Below are positions 1 through 10,269 of a stretch of 64,000 bases of DNA, one piece after another. The stretch lies in the NCBI GenBank assembly GCA_047967505.1, contig CM106541.1; one strand, written 5' to 3'. The position numbers and the translations under genes were made by a program. Every line of letters begins with the position of its first letter. Positions within the stretch are counted from its first letter, which is position 1. This DNA is from Dipteris shenzhenensis. Lineage: Eukaryota > Polypodiophyta > Polypodiopsida > Gleicheniales. The notes beneath the pieces are model-generated. The model ran no database searches and was not told where the DNA came from. It saw only the letters and a list, made by a program, of their open reading frames with translations.

Positions 1-1094
1 CCAGTCTCTCCATTGACAAACTGTCTCACTACCAAACAATTAAAAAATATTGTGCTTTAACGAGATGAGAATCTAGCCTTTGCCGTTGGAAACCTCAACT
101 CCCGTCTGTAAGAATGGCATTCGTGTTTCCTTGTCACATGTCTCTCCTTATACCGTCTTTCTAATGTGCACTCTAACCTTCTTTGGGACATGGCAGCTCC
201 ATTAATTTGAACTATATAGTACCTGACCTTTACTTTAAAACACTGCAACTCATGCAGAGTTCTTGGTAGCCGTCCAGATATCAGAGATGATGTTCTTGTG
301 CACAATATCTTAGAGACACCATGTTGAATGCTGATACTAAAACAACAGAACCAGCCTAAACATTTAAAAACGTACTCAACACTTTCACATGTTCAACAAA
401 TTTTTCCTTAAAAGCATTTTCATGATTTGCTCTAATGGAATAACCTCTATCTCTAGGATTTTATGTGGCTGTTAGGTTTGAATGACTTTAGGCCCTTTAT
501 TCATATTTAATGTATCTTTGAGAATCTTTACTCCTACACAAGCCTGGCTCCCCATGTAGCTGATCGAGCACAAGATTACTTAGAGGCATTATGTCTAACC
601 AACTCTTATGTCAGAAGGCAGCTGCCCAAGCTCAGACTATTTGGCTATGCTCCAAGCTCAAACTGTTCGGTTATCCTTTGCAATGTTGTATAGTGACATC
701 CTTGCTCCTCCATGGCATTTTATTTGCCTGCTGCATCTATCCACAAGCATGGGTGCAGCATCTTTAGATTCCATGCTCCACATTTACACTCTTTCATCTC
801 TTCAAGTTATGCTCCTTTACCCACCATAATTCATTGAAAAATTACATTTTCACAAGTGTTCTACTCCTCCCCTTGCTTGGTAGTTTGACAAAAAACCACA
901 CAAAAAAAACATGGACAGACAAACAATAGGAATGCCTCTTTTCTGCTCTGAAGAAATATCTTAAACTGAGGTATCCCTTTGTATAGTACCTTCAGGAATC
1001 CAAAAGAAAAGGTGTACAGCCATGCACATAAAACATTCATTATTGTATGTAAAAGGAAAATGGAGTTTTGAAGAGGTCAGGTTGGCTAACGTAC

Positions 1095-1370
1095 CTTCAC
1101 CACCCGGTCAGGCTTCATCTTTGGTAGGCCAATTTCAGAAAGCGATTTCTTTCCGAGGCTGTCAAACCATGGAAAACCACTGCATTCGGACAGCATATGT
1201 ATAACTGCAGATTGCGTAATAAAGTTCTCAATTCTGCCTTCACCAGATTCTACAACTGGGAGGCTTTTTATTCGATATTTTGAAAGTAGCAATAGCAAGG
1301 TCAAAAGGCAATCAGAATTCTGTACGGGTACAAAGGGTGCCCATCGAAAAGATCCAGAAATATCTTTAAC
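1095..1370 (-). CDS. KING1-like exon 4 (second CBS region)
   Basis: The acceptor is TTTGGCAG|GTTAAAG and the donor GTGAAG|GTACGT; both are phase 0, giving 92 codons. It encodes VKDISGSFRWAPFVPVQ, LLLLLSKYRIKSLPVVE and FITQSAVIHMLSEC, followed by KSLSEIGLPKMKPD. All are conserved in plant SnRK1 gamma subunits. The next exon should start with a residue such as I or V and encode the third CBS module; it is not visible before the left edge. Confidence 0.92.
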
Positions 1371-3280
1371 CTGCCAAATGATCACACATTTAAGCTGACA
1401 GGAAACTAGATGTGGAAAAGCGTTTACAATGCTAACCACACACTGCAATGAAGGAACTACGAATTGAAAGAAGTCTCTGTGAACAAAAACTAACAATCTA
1501 CTCACTAGCATGCTTTAATAATCTACTTAATTGAAACCCGAAATGCTTTTGACTGCATGCTCTACAGTATAGGCTTTCATTCAGCATTTCCTACAAGACT
1601 CATAATGATAAGACTTGAATAAAGGATATAAACCAGTACGAAGAACGTGTCATTACTTTGGTGCTTCTATAGAGGTCCGATGATGTGAGTGTTTCAAAAA
1701 AGTCACCACCTATGGCTGAAACACTCTCAGGGCCTGAGTGAGCAGGACCTAAAGCACCGACTGCACCTGCAATAGCTGCACCTGTACCAGTTGCTCCAGC
1801 CATTATTGACAAAGCTGCGAGTTCTGACTGCAAGAAGATGAAATCCTCTTTAGTACAACATCATAGCAATACAAAGACTGACTTAGAGGACGGACTGAAT
1901 GAATGGCTCTAAAATGTTCACATGCATTTACTTCTCAACGGATCTTTGGTGAACTTTAAAAATAAGCCGAATAAGCTTTTTGAAGGTACATTTTTTAAAT
2001 TATCAGCATTCACAGGAATGAATAACGTATATACCTAGATGAATCCAGGAACATTCCCAAACTCATCCTCTAAAAACACAACATAGTCTCACGATAGTCA
2101 CTCATAAGATTGAAAACCATAAACTCCATCAAGCTTAGTAGGGACTAGCTACTATGACATCCCCACTGACGTCATTAGTGCCCAACAGTGGGTGTATACC
2201 TAGATGAATCCAGGACCATTCCCAAACTCATCCTCTAAAAACACAACATAGTGCAGTTTCAATCTCACAAGAGTCACTCATAAGATTGAAAACCATAAAC
2301 TCCATCACGCATAGCAGGGACTAGCTACTATGACATCCCCACTGACGTCATCAGCGCCCAACAGTGGGTGTAGACCATAGTATAAAAGTATGCTCTCACA
2401 CATACAAATCCACACACCCACACATACTTGAGCATCCATTTATACAAAGTCTTCGTACGGAGTTTTTGTCGGCACTCCGGAGGTGAAGGGCAAACTCAGC
2501 CATGACGAAGGCTAGCAGTTTGATCATGTGTTTGAACATTAGCAGAAAACTTGTGGGAATGGCGTAGAATAGTGATGGTGCTTTCATGAACTTCCTTTGT
2601 TTCCTTGGGGCCAACCTCAATCACGGTTTCTATGCTAGTAACGTATTTATTGATATGTTCAATTTGCAATAAAAAAATAGTGTTTGATCATGTGTTTGAA
2701 CATTAGCAGAAAACTTGTGGGAATGGCATAGAATAGTGGTGGTGCTTTCATGAACTTTGTTTCCTTGGGGCCAACCTCGATCATGGTTTCTATGCTAGTA
2801 AAAGAACACCACTTCTTTCGTAGAGGTATGCATACTCATAAGTTTCAATGCACTTCATTCTTCTCAGGGACTTCTCAAAGAATTGAGTATAAGTATGAAC
2901 TAGAACACTGGGTTACATTTGACCTTAGGAAACAAGGTCTGTGTCTCAATATTGAGTAGCCAACTATACAGGCAAAAAGTTTCTCTCAGCCTTTGTATAT
3001 CCATTCCCATAAAACCAGAACATATTCATCACCTATAATGTAGCATTGAAATGCCCATGAGCAGACCTCTAGCTTCACATGGGCCAACATAATGTAGCCT
3101 TCCCCTTGAGTCCCTTGTTCCTCACATTTTGTGGAAGGCCCTCTTTCACCATTCTTAGGGTGTATACCCACTTCAACGGGGACATCATCACCATCACCAC
3201 ATTACATGTGATGTAAACAAATATGTTCAATCTGATAGATCGCAAAATTATTCGCAAATCAAGGTAAAGAAGAAACAAAA

Positions 3281-3322
<42 letters not shown>

Positions 3323-6300
3323 CTGCTGGAGATCCAACAAGATGTATGGAATAAGAGTAATAACAAAATAGCCTCATTTAAGTTGTAGCATAGAAGCTCT
3401 CAATGTGGTAGCCTATGTGTTGCCCACGTGGCAACCTCAGAGTCTTCATCCCTCTTCCTTCCCCCTAGCAACCTACAAGAGTTATTCCCCCATGCTTTCC
3501 TCATTTGGGGGCTTACAAGTTGGGAGTTGACCCATATTTTCTGACACTTCTCATCATATACTCATCACTTCTAGACCAGCACCCTTTACTGTGATACTTG
3601 CTTATTTGGAGCTTGTCCTTGCATTACAGGTTGCTGCGAATCACTTTGGACTATGAGAAGCACATCGATGATTAGGAAAAATGGAGCCACACCCTCTGTT
3701 ATCTAGGCCGATGTGTAGCATGTATTGAAATCTCAAGAAAAAGCACCAATCAGACAAAAATCCCCTCTGATATCCTCTTGCTACCGTAAGGACTTTGTCT
3801 AAGAGTTGAAGAGCATTGGTAGCATCCACCCTTGGAATTATCAAGAAGAATCAAAGATCATAGTCACTAATCAAGTTGAGAGGGGAGCTAGATGTGGTAA
3901 TCAAATCCAGTTGGGATGTGAGCTTGCATATCATATGATAAGTTTTAGATTGGTTAATAAAAAGACATCGTTTCAAGACCATACCTTTGATATGTCTCGT
4001 GCGACTTTCACAAGAGATGGATTGATTGGTCCATTAGATAAATCTTTTAATGTCTTCAAGAGAACTATGTGGTCTGTAGGGCCTACAAAAATAACCACTA
4101 AAGGCCATCTTCTTTCTTGTACTCAGATTCAAAGGACCTGGTGACATACATACATACAGGCAGGCAGGCAGGCAGACAGACAGATAAGCCATACATACAT
4201 ACATACATTGTAGAAGTGTACCTTAGAGAAAATTGACTGCACGTTTCTTCAACAGCAAGAGGAACACAGAATTCCCATGAACCAAAGAAGAAATTTGAAG
4301 GCAACACAATAAATCCAAAAGTTAAAAAGCCAATGTGCTCTGCTTCAGCATTTCCTCATTCCCAGTCTCCGAATGCAAATAAATAAGGTGACTTCAAGTG
4401 AGGACAAAGGCATTTATGCCCATCAGTGTCGCCCAATCTGGGCCGTTGATCATGATGGCTAAGTGTAAGGTGGGGTGGGGTGGGGTGGGGGGGAGAGTGG
4501 TGTTTAAAGTTTCCAAGTATTTGATCTCTCAGCCCACCACCACTAGGTCCTCAACAAATGAACCATCTCGAGAAATGAAATCCCAAGAATATCTCCAGAT
4601 AACCTAGACCATGAACTCTCACTGAGTTTCAAGCAAGTTCTCTTCTGGCTTCAGTCCCTATCCATAATCGCCTTCCAACAATCTGCTTCCGAAATTTTAA
4701 GTGGCTCCTATGATGAAATTCTGGCCAAAATCCCGTGCTCAGTGCCACCACCCATCCACTCTCGCACAGCCCTCCTCCACAGCCGATCATCATTATTGTC
4801 TTTGTCATCACTTGGTCCTGAGGGGTGGCTCCTGCTGGACAGGACCAAATATGCATGTGCTTCAAGCATTTTGGCCGTTTAAAAAGAGCATGAGTATACA
4901 TAACACGAAAGATCTTCCTCTATTAGGCTGTCAAAATGGACAGCCCTTGAGATGCAAAACGGACTCAGTCCCCTTGCACCTTGGACATCACCAGCCCAAG
5001 CTCAGCGAGTCTCTCTACTCGCAAGCAGGGATTCACAAAATCAACACCCCCACAACCTTGTCTAAGTATATCCTTCAGGTAGGAACCGCTACAGAATTCT
5101 TTCAATTATTTCCCCATAAGGCTATTCCTCCCGACACACAAAAACACATTTTTTCCTCTCTTTTTTTGGGTATCGCGCACACTTTTTTTTTTGGGGTGAA
5201 ATGGGTAACACACACACACACACACATACTACCCGTCAGCAAGTTGGAGTTCCTACTCACTGCCCATCGAGCATATATACTTAGTCGGCATAGGTAGTGT
5301 GTAGTACAGATACCTCCCTCTTCGCTGACAGCAGACGATGTGAACCATCAGTTCCATTGACGGCAGCTGAACCATTGGCTGATTGAGCCAGCCTATTAGC
5401 CCACGTGCCTAGACTTATTTTCCTGTCTCTATTGCGACAAAATTTGCCCCACTTTTCGGAAGAGTTATCCCTTTCTCATGCTGTCCAGAATCCAGTCTCG
5501 CTGAGGCTGTCCAGTGCAGAATATGTTAACTTCGACAATATCGGTGATATCACCTCAAGAAAGAGACGTGAGTCCCTAAGGATACATGCAGCGCCTAGAG
5601 GAAACAGGACTGCCAGTTCATGTCTTCTTCAGATCTTCCTCTTGGATATATTTTTTTGGATAAGCAAGTGTAAGTACATCTAGCCTTGCGATTGCCCTCC
5701 GTAGTCCAGGGTCTAAAGCTGCAGCTGCATAGGATTAGAACTTTCAAAGACTAGTCTTCACGTATCAGTATTCACTAGACTGGAATTGAACCCAAAACTG
5801 TTGGCAGGCACTGGGCTGCAGGAGAAAAGCAACGCGTTCCATAGGTGCACCTCGCTTTCAAAGGACATGTTCTAAACACTTAAGAGTAAACTAAAACAAC
5901 GTAGAGTACAAGTGGACTGCACTTTAAGGAGCGGAGGCGGAACAGTTGACCAATAAAATTTTACGGTAAGGCAGGAGTCGACACTCGAGAGCAAAAATCA
6001 GTGGACAGGAGGCCAGCATGCAATGTGCATAATTACAATGATGACTATCTCCACCAAGAAAATTCCATTGATGCTAAACGCAAGCATTTTACGCACTATG
6101 TTGCAGAAAAAACTGTGATTCAGAATGGTTTTCTCCGCTTTGGACTCTCATGGATCGTCTCAAGTACCTGATGCAGCACCCAGAATGCAATACCCGCAAA
6201 TTCAATGACGCCCAAGTACTTATCCATCCAACTAGCATCCTCTGGTGCATCGACATCACGCACAGGTGCGCTCAAGATCCTGTTTTTGGCCAGAGTTTGG

Positions 6301-6598
6301 ACAGCTTCACCTATGCTCGTGTCTGAGTTCACCTCTATCACTGCGCAGTCCAGCAATTTTAAGAGCTTTCGTTTGAGTGAAGGATCAGCAGAAGTAGAAA
6401 GCAACCAAAACCGAAGATATTCTACGAGAAGGCATGTGTACCTTGGCCACGAGCTGTAGGTGGGAAGAGCGAGACTGGGATTTTCTCGAAGCAAGCATTA
6501 AGTTTTTCTTCCTCGGGGATAGGAAGAGAGGAGGTGTTCTCCCACAGTTCCTCTACTCGAATGGAAAGCTGCCGGGTAAATTTCTTTCTGGCATCCAT
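1095..6598 (-). CDS. KING1-like: SnRK1 (SNF1-related kinase) regulatory gamma subunit, KING1-like; 5' four exons, 3' end outside window
   Basis: CBS-domain regulatory subunit of the plant SNF1-related kinase complex, which adjusts metabolism to energy status in cytosol and nucleus. Four minus-strand exons (6598-6442, 6340-6168, 1827-1657, 1370-1095) join in phase to 259 codons. Each boundary has a GT donor and AG acceptor. Recognisable family blocks are LNACFEKIPVS in exon 1, SAPVRDVDAPEDASW and KYLGVIEFAGI in exon 2, FFETLTSSDLYRSTK in exon 3, and DISGSFRWAPF, LLLLSKYRIKS and ENFITQSAVIHML in exon 4. These correspond to the N-terminal region and the first two CBS modules of Arabidopsis KING1 as I remember it (about 424 residues). 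The last two CBS modules would lie left of position 1095, and I could not find them in 1-1090. The ATG at 6598 is the first in-frame Met after an upstream TAA. Identity is family knowledge; exon borders are read from sequence. Confidence 0.92.
1657..1827 (-). CDS. KING1-like exon 3 (linker region)
   Basis: The acceptor is TCTTCTTGCAG|TCAGAA and the donor ACCAAA|GTAATG; both are phase 0, giving 57 codons. The first half is an alanine/glycine-rich stretch starting SELAALSIMAGATGTG. The second half ends DFFETLTSSDLYRSTK, the conserved lead-in to the second CBS module. It lies 4.3 kb from exon 2. Confidence 0.9.
2029..2372. repeat. Tandem duplication, unit about 166-178 bp
   Basis: Two adjacent near-identical copies (2029-2194 and 2195-2372). 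Both begin TATACCTAGATGAATCCAGG and end with CCCAACAGTGGGTGTA. The second copy carries an extra short insert after ACAACATAG. Both contain CTGACGTCAT. It lies in intron 3 of the KING1-like gene. Confidence 0.9.
2518..2801. repeat. Direct duplication, unit about 124 bp with 40-bp spacer
   Basis: Copies at 2518-2641 and 2682-2801 start GTTTGATCATGTGTTTGAAC and end TTTCTATGCTAGTAA. They differ by a few substitutions and a 4-5 base deletion near CATGAACTT. In intron 3. Confidence 0.9.
3283..3320. repeat. (AG)19 microsatellite
   Basis: Uninterrupted AG dinucleotide run of 38 bases, in intron 3 of the KING1-like gene. Confidence 0.98.
4143..4207. repeat. Compound microsatellite (CATA / GGCA / GACA)
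   Basis: Runs of CATA, then GGCA, then GACA, then CATA again, flanking the block symmetrically. Confidence 0.95.
4466..4494. repeat. GGGGT minisatellite and G-run
   Basis: Four or more GGGGT repeats followed by a G-run on the plus strand; G-quadruplex potential is obvious by eye. Confidence 0.85.
6168..6340 (-). CDS. KING1-like exon 2 (first CBS region)
   Basis: The acceptor is CTGCGCAG|TGATAG; the exon completes the split valine and adds 57 codons. It carries VIEVNSDTSIGEAVQTL, SAPVRDVDAPEDASW, KYLGVIEFAGIAFWVLHQ, the hallmark of the first CBS module of this family. The donor is CATCAG|GTACTT, leaving phase 0. Confidence 0.92.
6442..6598 (-). CDS. KING1-like exon 1 (N-terminus)
   Basis: This exon encodes 52 residues plus one base. 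It starts MDARKKFTRQ and contains VEELWEN and EKLNACFEKIPVSLFP, which match the conserved N-terminal segment of KING1-type gamma subunits. The donor reads CAAG|GTACAC on the minus strand. An in-frame TAA lies about 45 bases upstream of the ATG, so the start is well constrained. Intron 1 is only 101 bases. Confidence 0.9.
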
Positions 6599-7300
6599 GG
6601 AAACCTTGTTCCGAAACTTGAGGAGTGGGGAAGGCCTTGGGAATTAGAAGCAAGGGTAACCTTCAATGCCAATATGGAGAGTTTGGGAATTAGAAGAGAG
6701 AGTGAGGTTCAATGCAACGATGCGAAGGTAAAGAGTAATTGCAAAGCGAGTACGTGTGTTGACGGAGGGAACACATAAGAGATGCCCGAGAGAGACGGAG
6801 AAGGCAGCAGCTGTCAAATCAGCTTGCGTGCTCCGAGCAAAGGGTCCATCAATCCAAGTCAGCAAGCACAAGTAGATAAACACGGGCTCCGAGTTGCCAA
6901 TCCGGGGGTGTCAAAGATCCTCGGCATACAGGACGCGATGACGCATCCGCAGTTTTTTTTAGGTTGTCTCTCTGCACACAGGTTTCAGCAATCAGCTCAC
7001 CTGGAAATTTTCGTTTTTTCAAACAAGGCATTCCACCTGTCAACCTCGAATTCTTGGCACGACCCGCTTGATCCATTCGTGGACCTCGTCAGCAGCACAG
7101 GCCGCTTTCGTGTTGGGGGCGCATTATGGATAAGCTATAAGCCTCAAATTCAACGCCAAATTTTGCAAGTGGTGGCACTGGGCAGATGCAAAGAATTTTG
7201 CATTGGGTTACGTGATTTGGCTTGCATCACGTCCAATTCCTACGCATGATTGTGACTCAGCTCTTCACACGGATGAAATTGCTGGATTTGCCAACCATGA
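6599..7300 (-). promoter_or_regulatory. Probable 5' UTR/promoter of the KING1-like gene
   Basis: This is the DNA immediately upstream of the exon 1 ATG on the minus strand. It is more GC-balanced than the surrounding DNA and has no transposon similarity that I could recognise. I could not place a TATA box or transcription start with confidence. The assignment rests on position only. Confidence 0.4.
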
Positions 7301-9677
7301 ACACCCTTTCTTATCAAACTCGACGCAGCACAAAATAATGTAAACGGGTTTCACGCTCGATGCAGCACAAAGTTTACTGCCCGAGAGAGTTTTGCAAATT
7401 GATGAATGGAATCTAAAAATTTTCCATGTGCTTTCCTATTAGATACTTCTCGTGCTCAAGAATCAGTTTCCATAGATTTCCATATCCATATATTGTGCAA
7501 TGGCATCCTGCATGCCGATTCCAAATTTGGTGAGACTGGACTGTTGGATGGGATCAACTATCCGACTGGACGATAAAGATTCAGAGCCGGTGGCAAGGGG
7601 AATATGGAGGATACGGAAGGAGTGTAGCTCAAGCCCAAGGATCAAATGGATGGAAGGGGCAAGGTTGTGCAGGCTGCAGATCTAACAGGTGGCAGAGATT
7701 GGGTGCTTAGATATGCTGAGGCACTTTTCATTGATCATCAGGATGACTTCAGATTTGGTGCTTCCACACATTCAATTGGCAGTGACTGCATTTGAGGCAT
7801 GGATGATATCGAAGGATCTGTTTGAGACTGTTGTAACATTCAAAAATCAGTTGTTCACACTGATTGTAACATTCAAGGTCAATTGTTCATGCTGACACTG
7901 GATGAGAAGGGGAATCTGCCAACAGCCACTTGGTGAAGATGAAGCTTCTCAACTGGTTACGACAATAAAGCCCAAGAAAAAGGATGATTCTTAGGATGAG
8001 GACTCTACTGATGGAGAAAGCAAGAAGAAGAACAAGTGCTGCTATGTGATCAGCATGCACATGCGAGACTGCAAGGAGGCACCATCATATCAAGGGGAAG
8101 AGGAGGTAGTTGTCCGATTGAAACAGGCAAATTCGATAATAGATGAATTTGTCTTAGTGGTTGGCCCCAGCAGCCCTGAGATTAGGTATGCAAACCAGGG
8201 TGTGACAATGCTCATCTTCCATATTTAGAATTGGGCTATGATCTGGATCAATTAGTGGAGGTACAAGAAGGTTGTTGGGACAATGAGGCTGAGGTCATTG
8301 ACACCAGCTTAGATTAGGATGAGGTGGCCAATTAGAGCCAAAGTATGAGGTGGTTGGCAACACGAAGTGGAGCATCGAGTTACACACATGGTTGCTGATC
8401 TCATGGGTGCTTCAAGGAGGTACCATCATTGTTGAGATATGTATTCTCTCTATACATTATTGAATAGGTAGATTGTTTTTCATATGGAGGGTGAAGACCT
8501 TCTGAATAGATAGGAGGGTAGTTCTCATTGCAGAGGCATTCTAAGTCTTCTGCATGTTGGCTGAGGAAGTTGGTGTCAGGGACTCCGTACAGGTGGTAGT
8601 GTCTAACAGCCTGAAGGACTTTCCACAAAGGTCTAGTTGCATGATGCTGGAGAGGTATGTGGTAGACCTAGTTCATAGTTGCAAGCAAAGGTAGCAAATG
8701 GAAAATGTTTTTTCTAAAAACCATTTTGAAACGTTTTTATCTTGGGTGGTGTTCAAAATAACGCATGCTCCAAAATACCCCCCTCATTCTAATAACTTTA
8801 GGGCTCCCCATCCATGATCATGATTCAGGGTTGAAAGTTGAAACTCGATATTAAAATCTAGTCTCTAGTTAATACATTATTAAATTGTGCAATCGGCATG
8901 CTATGATCTATCAATGTTCGACTTTCAACATTCAACAATTTCTAAATGAAAAACGAAACCTTTCAAATGGCCTTAAAGCTTTAAACGAAAAACCATCTTT
9001 TTACATATTTTTGGGGCAAAAAAAGGTATTGATAAAAGGTGTGTTTTTCAAAAACGTTTTAGTGTTTGCTTCATGAAGCAAACATGTTTTATTGCAACTA
9101 TGTAGTTGAAGACTATCTTTGGGACTAGGAAGCCTCCTTCACAACAAGAGAGTTTGCAAGTTAGAGTTCAATTTTGAGTGGAGCTCACTTTGAGGTTGGC
9201 TTCAGAGACATTGGGTATCAAATCTAGAGTTTCTAGAGGGATTCCTGATCATAGGAACCTGTGTGGAGAAGCCATAGGGATCTCACTTCAAAAGCTTTTT
9301 GGTTGGAGGTACAGATGATGACAGATATTGGACGAGTCGAAACTTGAAATAGACCCTAAATTTAGTTTCTGAGACAAAACAGCAGTTTCAGGATGGCTTG
9401 CTCATTGGTGATGTTCATGAGGCGGTGACTCATTGGATGGACGTGACATTGCTACCTGGTCATCTGGAAGATTCCTGCAACTTCACGACTTGTCTTGCCA
9501 TTGCCGCACGAGAGTGGTGTTATGATGGGTTGGCTCAGGTTGTTCGTGGACGATGCAGAGCAACAACTGGAGGTGCAGGAGTTGTGGGTGATTAGGCCTG
9601 AATTCAAGGTTACCTTTTGACTTGTTTTGGAGAATTCTGCTGCCGAACTGATGGAGCAGTCATTGAATCCAGTGGGT
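7301..9677. other. No recognisable gene; unclassified decayed DNA
   Basis: Short open frames on both strands, none longer than about 90 codons and none matching a family I know. A junction motif at 9678-9715 (see the copia LTR entry) suggests the right part could be the far-decayed 3' end of another copia element. I could not confirm that from protein sequence. Confidence 0.5.
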
Positions 9678-9707
9678 GGAGGCCCACAATGGGTCATTGA
9701 GAGGGGC

Positions 9708-10150
9708 TGTTGAAATATATGGGTCACTGCCCAACTTGTGAGCCCCGAAATGAGGAGAGGGGCAGACCGGATCTGAGAGAGGAGGACGCAGCCATGTGGG
9801 ATGCATGTGACTCAAAATGAGGAGAGGGAAAAACAATCTGCAACAAGCATAGGATAGCTAGGGATGCCGATTGGGCAAAAGGAGAAAAGTGCCACATGGG
9901 CAGTGAGAGAGCAGAAGGCAGCCAGGTGGGATACATGTGTGCAGCACCTTGCTGTGCATGAAGGGAAGCCATGTGGGCAGCATCAAAGGATGCCACCTGA
10001 AGGCCCAGCTACTTGGGCTGGGTGGCCCAAGGGCTGGAATGCACAGACATAGGAGGGCCTTATAGACCAGAGGAGAGGTTTGATTTCTTTTTCTACTCGT
10101 GATAGTGTTGTTTTGTATGTACCAGCTCTTGCAAAGAATTGACTTTTAGT
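9708..10150 (+). repeat. Probable copia LTR (start only supported)
   Basis: A purine-rich stretch (CATTGAGAGGGGC) is followed at 9708 by TGTTGAAAT. The same arrangement, with GAGAGGGGGTGTTGAAAG-like sequence, recurs three times at 12.76-12.95 kb at the other end of the copia pol region. This suggests a polypurine tract next to an LTR start. The right end is arbitrary: I saw no clear primer-binding site. Confidence 0.45.
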
Positions 10151-10269
10151 CTCTGCCATATCTAGGAACAACATGAAGGCGGAGTTTGATGACAACAAGT
10201 GTTGGTGAGAAATTGCCAGAACAATCATATTGTGGCTTGTGGGATTGAGGAATTTACTGGATAATGGAT

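Larger units (their letters stand above)
1828..6167 (-). other. KING1-like intron 3 (about 4.3 kb)
   Basis: Bounded by GTACTT at the exon 2 side and TTCTTGCAG at the exon 3 side. It contains two separate tandem duplications, a GA microsatellite, a CATA/GGCA compound microsatellite, a GGGGT run and a CA run. I saw no convincing coding or transposase sequence inside it. Short open frames here look random. Confidence 0.8.

Noticed and set aside
57-305. Minus-strand 82-codon frame as the next exon of the KING1-like gene
   Set aside because: None of its residues resembles the third CBS module, and the sequence lacks suitable splice sites in the required phase.
3075-3377. Minus-strand ORF with a long Leu-Ser repeat
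   Set aside because: The Leu-Ser run is simply the GA microsatellite translated.
4701-5297. 198-codon plus-strand ORF inside KING1-like intron 3
   Set aside because: It is long but matches no family, runs through a CA microsatellite and T-runs, and has no sign of splice or codon structure; treated as chance.
6205-6459. Plus-strand frames opposite KING1-like exons 1 and 2
   Set aside because: These are antisense shadows of well-supported minus-strand exons.
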